Shown here: one piece after another, positions 6,748 through 9,846 of the stretch
Layout: each line of letters begins with the position of its first letter
How positions within the stretch are numbered: position 1 is the stretch's first letter
NCBI RefSeq assembly: GCF_905207935.1
Contig: NZ_CAJLNI010000072.1
Coordinates: forward strand, 1-9,846
DNA: 9,846 bases
Direction: 5' to 3'
Source: an uncultured Haemophilus sp.
GTDB lineage: Bacteria > Pseudomonadota > Gammaproteobacteria > Enterobacterales > Pasteurellaceae
Made by a program: the position numbers and the translations under genes
The notes under the pieces: generated by a model
What the model was told of the DNA's origin: nothing
Seen by the model: the letters and a program-made list of their open reading frames with translations, nothing else
The model's database searches: none

Positions 6748-7962
6748 ATGACAAACGTCAATCAATATGGCTGGAAAGCCTTGGTTGGATCAGCTGTCGG
6801 CTACGCGATGGATGGATTCGATCTTCTTATTCTTGGATTTATGCTTAGTGCCATTTCGGCAGATCTTAATTTAACTCCCGCACAATCTGGCTCATTAGTT
6901 ACCTGGACACTTATTGGTGCAGTGGTAGGCGGTATTGTATTTGGTGCATTAAGCGATCGTTATGGGCGAGTACGCGTACTGACTTGGACAATCGTCCTCT
7001 TCGCCGTATTTACCGGTTTATGTGCAATCGCACAAGGCTATTGGGATTTATTAATTTATCGCACTATCGCGGGTATCGGTTTGGGCGGTGAATTTGGTAT
7101 CGGTATGGCATTAGCCATTGAAGCGTGGCCCGCAAAACACCGTGCAAAAGCTGCGTCTTATGTGGCGTTAGGTTGGCAAGTTGGTGTGTTAGCGGCGGCA
7201 TTACTCACCCCTGTATTGCTTCCACATATTGGCTGGCGTGGCATGTTCGTTGTTGGTATCTTCCCTGCATTTGTTGCTTGGTATTTACGAGTACGCTTAC
7301 ATGAACCTGAAATTTTTTCGCAAAAACAGACTGAACTTTCAACCCAAAAAATATCTAAACTGGAATCTTTCAAACTCTTAGTGAAGGACAAAGCAACCAC
7401 AAAAGTGAGCCTTGGTGTGGTGGTGTTAACTTCCGTACAAAATTTTGGCTACTACGGCATTATGATTTGGATGCCAAACTTCTTATCTAAACAACTTGGT
7501 TTTAGTTTAACGAAATCAGGTTTATGGACGGCTGTTACGGTATGCGGCATGATGGCAGGGATTTGGATTTTTGGTCGTCTAGCCGATAGAATCGGACGTA
7601 AACCAAGTTTCTTGTTATTCCAACTTGGTGCTGTGATCAGCATCATCACTTACTCTCAATTAACTGATCCAACTGCGATGTTGGTGGCTGGCGCATTCTT
7701 AGGGATGTTTGTCAATGGCATGATGGGCGGTTATGGGGCGTTAATGGCAGAAGCCTATCCGACAGAAGCGCGAGCAACAGCACAAAATGTGTTGTTTAAC
7801 TTAGGTCGTGCCGTAGGTGGTTTTGGACCGGTTGTTGTTGGCGCGATTGTATCCGCGTACTCATTCAGTATTGCGATTGCTTTCTTAGCAGTGATTTATG
7901 TGATCGACATGGTGGCGACAGTCTTCTTAGTGCCAGAATTAAAAGGCAAAGAATTAAGCTAA
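6748..7962 (+). CDS. MFS transporter, sialate/aromatic-acid:H+ symporter-like
   Basis: Twelve-helix major facilitator of 404 residues in the inner membrane, probably a proton-coupled importer of a small organic anion. Visible: MDGFD (21-25) in helix 1, which resembles NanT/AAHS-type carriers; motif A GALSDRYGR (66-74) between helices 2 and 3, repeated as GRLADRIGRK (276-285) in the second half; GLGGEFGIG (111-119) in helix 4, close to the equivalent NanT segment; and a cytoplasmic loop at about 185-215. AGGGA lies eight bases before the ATG. It has its own promoter and terminator, so it is a single-gene unit with no catabolic neighbours to reveal its substrate. The fold is secure; the substrate is unknown. 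A USS overlaps the stop codon. Confidence 0.9.
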   Translation: MTNVNQYGWKALVGSAVGYAMDGFDLLILGFMLSAISADLNLTPAQSGSLVTWTLIGAVVGGIVFGALSDRYGRVRVLTWTIVLFAVFTGLCAIAQGYWDLLIYRTIAGIGLGGEFGIGMALAIEAWPAKHRAKAASYVALGWQVGVLAAALLTPVLLPHIGWRGMFVVGIFPAFVAWYLRVRLHEPEIFSQKQTELSTQKISKLESFKLLVKDKATTKVSLGVVVLTSVQNFGYYGIMIWMPNFLSKQLGFSLTKSGLWTAVTVCGMMAGIWIFGRLADRIGRKPSFLLFQLGAVISIITYSQLTDPTAMLVAGAFLGMFVNGMMGGYGALMAEAYPTEARATAQNVLFNLGRAVGGFGPVVVGAIVSAYSFSIAIAFLAVIYVIDMVATVFLVPELKGKELS

Positions 7963-7969
7963 GTGCGGT
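7961..7969 (+). repeat. DNA uptake signal sequence (USS) overlapping the MFS stop codon
   Basis: AAGTGCGGT followed by CAAAAAAATTCAAGTTTTT. Its first two bases are the last two of the TAA stop. It is the inverted partner of the USS at 8045-8053. Confidence 0.93.
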
Positions 7970-7990
7970 CAAAAAAATTCAAGTTTTTGA

Positions 7991-8019
7991 AAACATCGGT
8001 GTCAAAGCCGATGTTTTTT
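7991..8019 (+). terminator. Intrinsic terminator of the MFS gene
   Basis: AAACATCGG (7991-7999) and CCGATGTTT (8008-8016) form a 9-bp stem around an 8-base loop, ending in TTTTTT (8014-8019). It lies 28 bases after the stop codon and isolates the transporter from narQ. Confidence 0.88.
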
Positions 8020-8044
8020 ATTTGTGAAAAATCAGCCAATTTCA

Positions 8045-8053
8045 ACCGCACTT
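8045..8053 (-). repeat. DNA uptake signal sequence (USS), intergenic
   Basis: ACCGCACTT. On the minus strand it is followed by TGAAATTGGCTGATTTTT. It abuts the putative narQ -10 region and is inverted relative to the USS at 7961-7969. Confidence 0.92.
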
Positions 8054-8055
8054 TA

Positions 8056-8064
8056 TGCTAAACT
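8056..8064 (+). promoter_or_regulatory. Tentative extended -10 promoter for narQ
   Basis: TG-C-TAAACT, an extended -10 pattern with no good -35 at 17 bases. Transcription would begin near 8071, about 26 bases before the GTG start. The same TAAACT is used in the MFS candidate promoter. Confidence 0.3.
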
Positions 8065-8096
8065 ATGGACACTTTCCCCAATGTTGAAGAATTATC

Positions 8097-9800
8097 GTGT
8101 ACGCTAAACGTTCAGTTTCTACCCGTATTGCTAAATATTTATTTGTGGTCATTATCTTCATGGGCATTATTAGCTCATTGAGTTTGATCGTGATGGCCAG
8201 TAATAAATCGGATGCGGAAGCCATTAATATTTCCGGTTCTTTGCGTATGCAAAGTTATCGGCTATTAACGGAAATGGAACGTTCACCGGATACGGTTGAA
8301 CAGAATCTGGTGCGTTATCAACGAAGCCTCAATGCTGAGGCCTTGCTTTCTGTGCAGAATCAGCTTTTTGCACCTTCAGGGGTGAGAGAATCCTATCAAA
8401 AAATTCTACAACGCTGGGCGGTGATGTCTGATTTCGCCCGTGCGCATCAAATCGAAAAATATCATGCAGAACTGAAAAGTTATGTACAAGATGTCGACGA
8501 TTTCGTGTTGGAATTACAACGCTTTGCTGAACAAAAATGGATTAGTGCGGTTTCAGTGCTATGCGTGTCGATGTTGTTAATTTTGGCCATGGTGTCTTAT
8601 GTCATTTGGTATCTAAAGCGCGAAGTAGTGAAGCCTTTAGAGCTGATGACCAAAGCCAGTATGCAAGTGCAAATGGGGCAGTTTAAACATATCCAGCTTG
8701 ATACAGAAAGTGGTAATGAGCTTGGTGTCTTGGCGAAAGTGTTTACGCAAATGTCCTCGGAATTAGGGCGACTTTATTCACGTTTAGAAGATGCCGTTAA
8801 TGAGAAAACGCAAAAGTTGCGCCAAACTAACCGCTCTTTAACCACACTTTATCAAAGCTCGCAGTTGCTTACGCCCACAAAGATTAATGATAAAATTCTC
8901 AGCCAAGTGCTCAATCATATTCGTGTCAGCGAACATTTACGCTATATTGAGTTAGAAATTTTCGGCTCAGAACATTGGGAAATTTCTTTTGGTCAAAAAG
9001 ATCCTAAACAATCACTTCAAGTCGAAGAACTTTCTATTGAAAATGAAAACTTGGCTGTGCTCTCATGGCAAGCCGGTTTGCCTTGTCCTGATCCACGCAT
9101 GATGAAAAACTTAGGGCAAATGGTGGCAAAAGCGTTGTATTCGCACAAAACGCAACGCCAGCAAGAGCAACTCTTATTGATGGAAGAGCGGTCAATTATT
9201 GCACGGGAATTACATGACTCGTTGGCGCAAGTGCTGTCTTTCTTACAAATTCAATTAACGCTGTTAAAGCATAATTTGAAGAAAGAAGACGAGGAATCAA
9301 AAGAGAAAAGCATTGCGATCATTGGTGAATTTGAACAAGCCTTATCAGATGGTTATTCTCAATTACGAGAATTATTGGCGACCTTCCGTTTAACGGTGCA
9401 AGAAGCCAATTTACAGGTTGCCTTGGAGCAAGTTATCGAAAGTTTACGTTCGCAAACGAAGATGCAAATGACCGTGGACTGCAGTTTGCCATCACAAAGT
9501 TTAAATCCACAAGAATTAGTGCACGTTCTACAAATTGTGCGTGAAGCAACGCTGAATGCGATTAAACACTCAAAAGGTACGTTGATTGAGGTAAAAGCAC
9601 ACATCAATGCAGAAGGGGAATACGAAATTCTTGTGCAAGATAATGGCGTAGGGATTCCGACGTTAGACGAGCCAGAAGGGCATTATGGTTTAAATATCAT
9701 GACTGAACGCAGTCGCCAATTAAATGCTCAGCTTACAATTTTAAAAGGGGAGCAAGGTGGTACGATGGTGAAAATCACGCTCCCTCACACGTTTTTTTAA
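8097..9800 (+). CDS. narQ: Nitrate/nitrite sensor histidine kinase NarQ
   Basis: Membrane-bound sensor of a two-component system that controls anaerobic nitrate and nitrite respiration, with NarP-type regulators. Order in the 567 residues: TM1 about 13-34; periplasmic helical domain with the P-box GSLRMQSYRL (47-56), where Arg50 binds nitrate; TM2 about 149-172; HAMP about 173-225; signalling helix and central domain to about 350; dimerisation segment ERSIIARELHDSLAQ with phospho-acceptor His373; N-box REATLNAIKHS (482-492, Asn487); G-box DNGVGI (515-520) and HYGLNIMTERS (529-539). The start is GTG at 8097: an in-frame TGA lies at 8085, GAAGA precedes it by six bases, and the next Met (22) would cut TM1. 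No regulator gene is adjacent. murB follows nine bases downstream, probably co-transcribed. Confidence 0.95.
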   Translation: MYAKRSVSTRIAKYLFVVIIFMGIISSLSLIVMASNKSDAEAINISGSLRMQSYRLLTEMERSPDTVEQNLVRYQRSLNAEALLSVQNQLFAPSGVRESYQKILQRWAVMSDFARAHQIEKYHAELKSYVQDVDDFVLELQRFAEQKWISAVSVLCVSMLLILAMVSYVIWYLKREVVKPLELMTKASMQVQMGQFKHIQLDTESGNELGVLAKVFTQMSSELGRLYSRLEDAVNEKTQKLRQTNRSLTTLYQSSQLLTPTKINDKILSQVLNHIRVSEHLRYIELEIFGSEHWEISFGQKDPKQSLQVEELSIENENLAVLSWQAGLPCPDPRMMKNLGQMVAKALYSHKTQRQQEQLLLMEERSIIARELHDSLAQVLSFLQIQLTLLKHNLKKEDEESKEKSIAIIGEFEQALSDGYSQLRELLATFRLTVQEANLQVALEQVIESLRSQTKMQMTVDCSLPSQSLNPQELVHVLQIVREATLNAIKHSKGTLIEVKAHINAEGEYEILVQDNGVGIPTLDEPEGHYGLNIMTERSRQLNAQLTILKGEQGGTMVKITLPHTFF

Positions 9801-9809
9801 GGAAAGTTA

Positions 9810-9846
9810 ATGCAAAGTTTACAACCGTTTCACACCTTCAATATTC
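9810..9846 (+). CDS. murB: MurB, UDP-N-acetylenolpyruvoylglucosamine reductase, N-terminal fragment
   Basis: Only the first 12 codons are in the window: MQSLQPFHTFNI, with AAGGAAAG upstream of the ATG and nine bases after the narQ stop. The peptide closely resembles the N-terminus of H. influenzae MurB as I recall it, and narQ-murB adjacency is also as in H. influenzae. MurB is the FAD enzyme that reduces enolpyruvyl-UDP-GlcNAc to UDP-MurNAc in peptidoglycan synthesis. The gene runs off the end. Confidence 0.75.
   Translation, partial: MQSLQPFHTFNI

Noticed and set aside
7158..7649. Two antisense frames in the MFS gene (7158-7400 and 7452-7649)
   Set aside because: Shadows of the membrane-protein codons; no start signals and no recognisable domains.
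9359..9607. A cysteine-rich 82-codon frame antisense to narQ
   Set aside because: It overlaps the conserved kinase N-box region and its cysteines come from the complement of narQ codons.

Overview
The window looks like chromosomal DNA from a Haemophilus-type member of the Pasteurellaceae. The main evidence is eight perfect copies of the 9-mer AAGTGCGGT / ACCGCACTT, the core DNA uptake signal sequence (USS) of the H. influenzae subclade, most with the A/T-rich downstream flank. The gene content fits: a class II fba/pgk pair, an orfH-like heptosyltransferase, a NarQ-type nitrate sensor, and a murB start that reads like H. influenzae MurB. I cannot fix the species from sequence alone.

Layout. 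Positions 1-629 (+) hold the 3' part of a YczE/YitT-like membrane protein gene, which overlaps tail-to-tail by 51 bp with the next block. Positions 579-2851 (-) are a two-gene surface-glycan unit: an O-antigen ligase/polymerase-like membrane protein followed, through a TAATG overlap, by a GT9 heptosyltransferase. A USS-based terminator (2878-2908) separates this unit from fba (2933-4012, -), pgk (4109-5269, -) and an RNase T2 family gene (5368-6081, -). The pgk promoter carries a perfect 18-bp dyad in its spacer, and the pgk-fba gap holds two strong hairpins that lack U-tracts.

From 6100 onward everything is on the + strand: a strong promoter, a 2[4Fe-4S] YfhL-type ferredoxin (6157-6417), a 52-residue DUF1232-like protein (6447-6605), an MFS transporter with its own promoter (6748-7962) and terminator (7991-8019), then narQ (8097-9800) and the first codons of murB (9810-).

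Functionally this is mostly core metabolism (glycolysis, RNA scavenging, Fe-S electron transfer), envelope glycan assembly, nutrient uptake and nitrate/nitrite sensing. I see no phage, IS element, CRISPR array, RNA gene or defence locus, and no convincing new multi-gene system. The points most worth a second look are the dyad in the pgk promoter, the pgk-fba hairpin pair, the ligase gene beside orfH, and the unlisted DUF1232 micro-gene.
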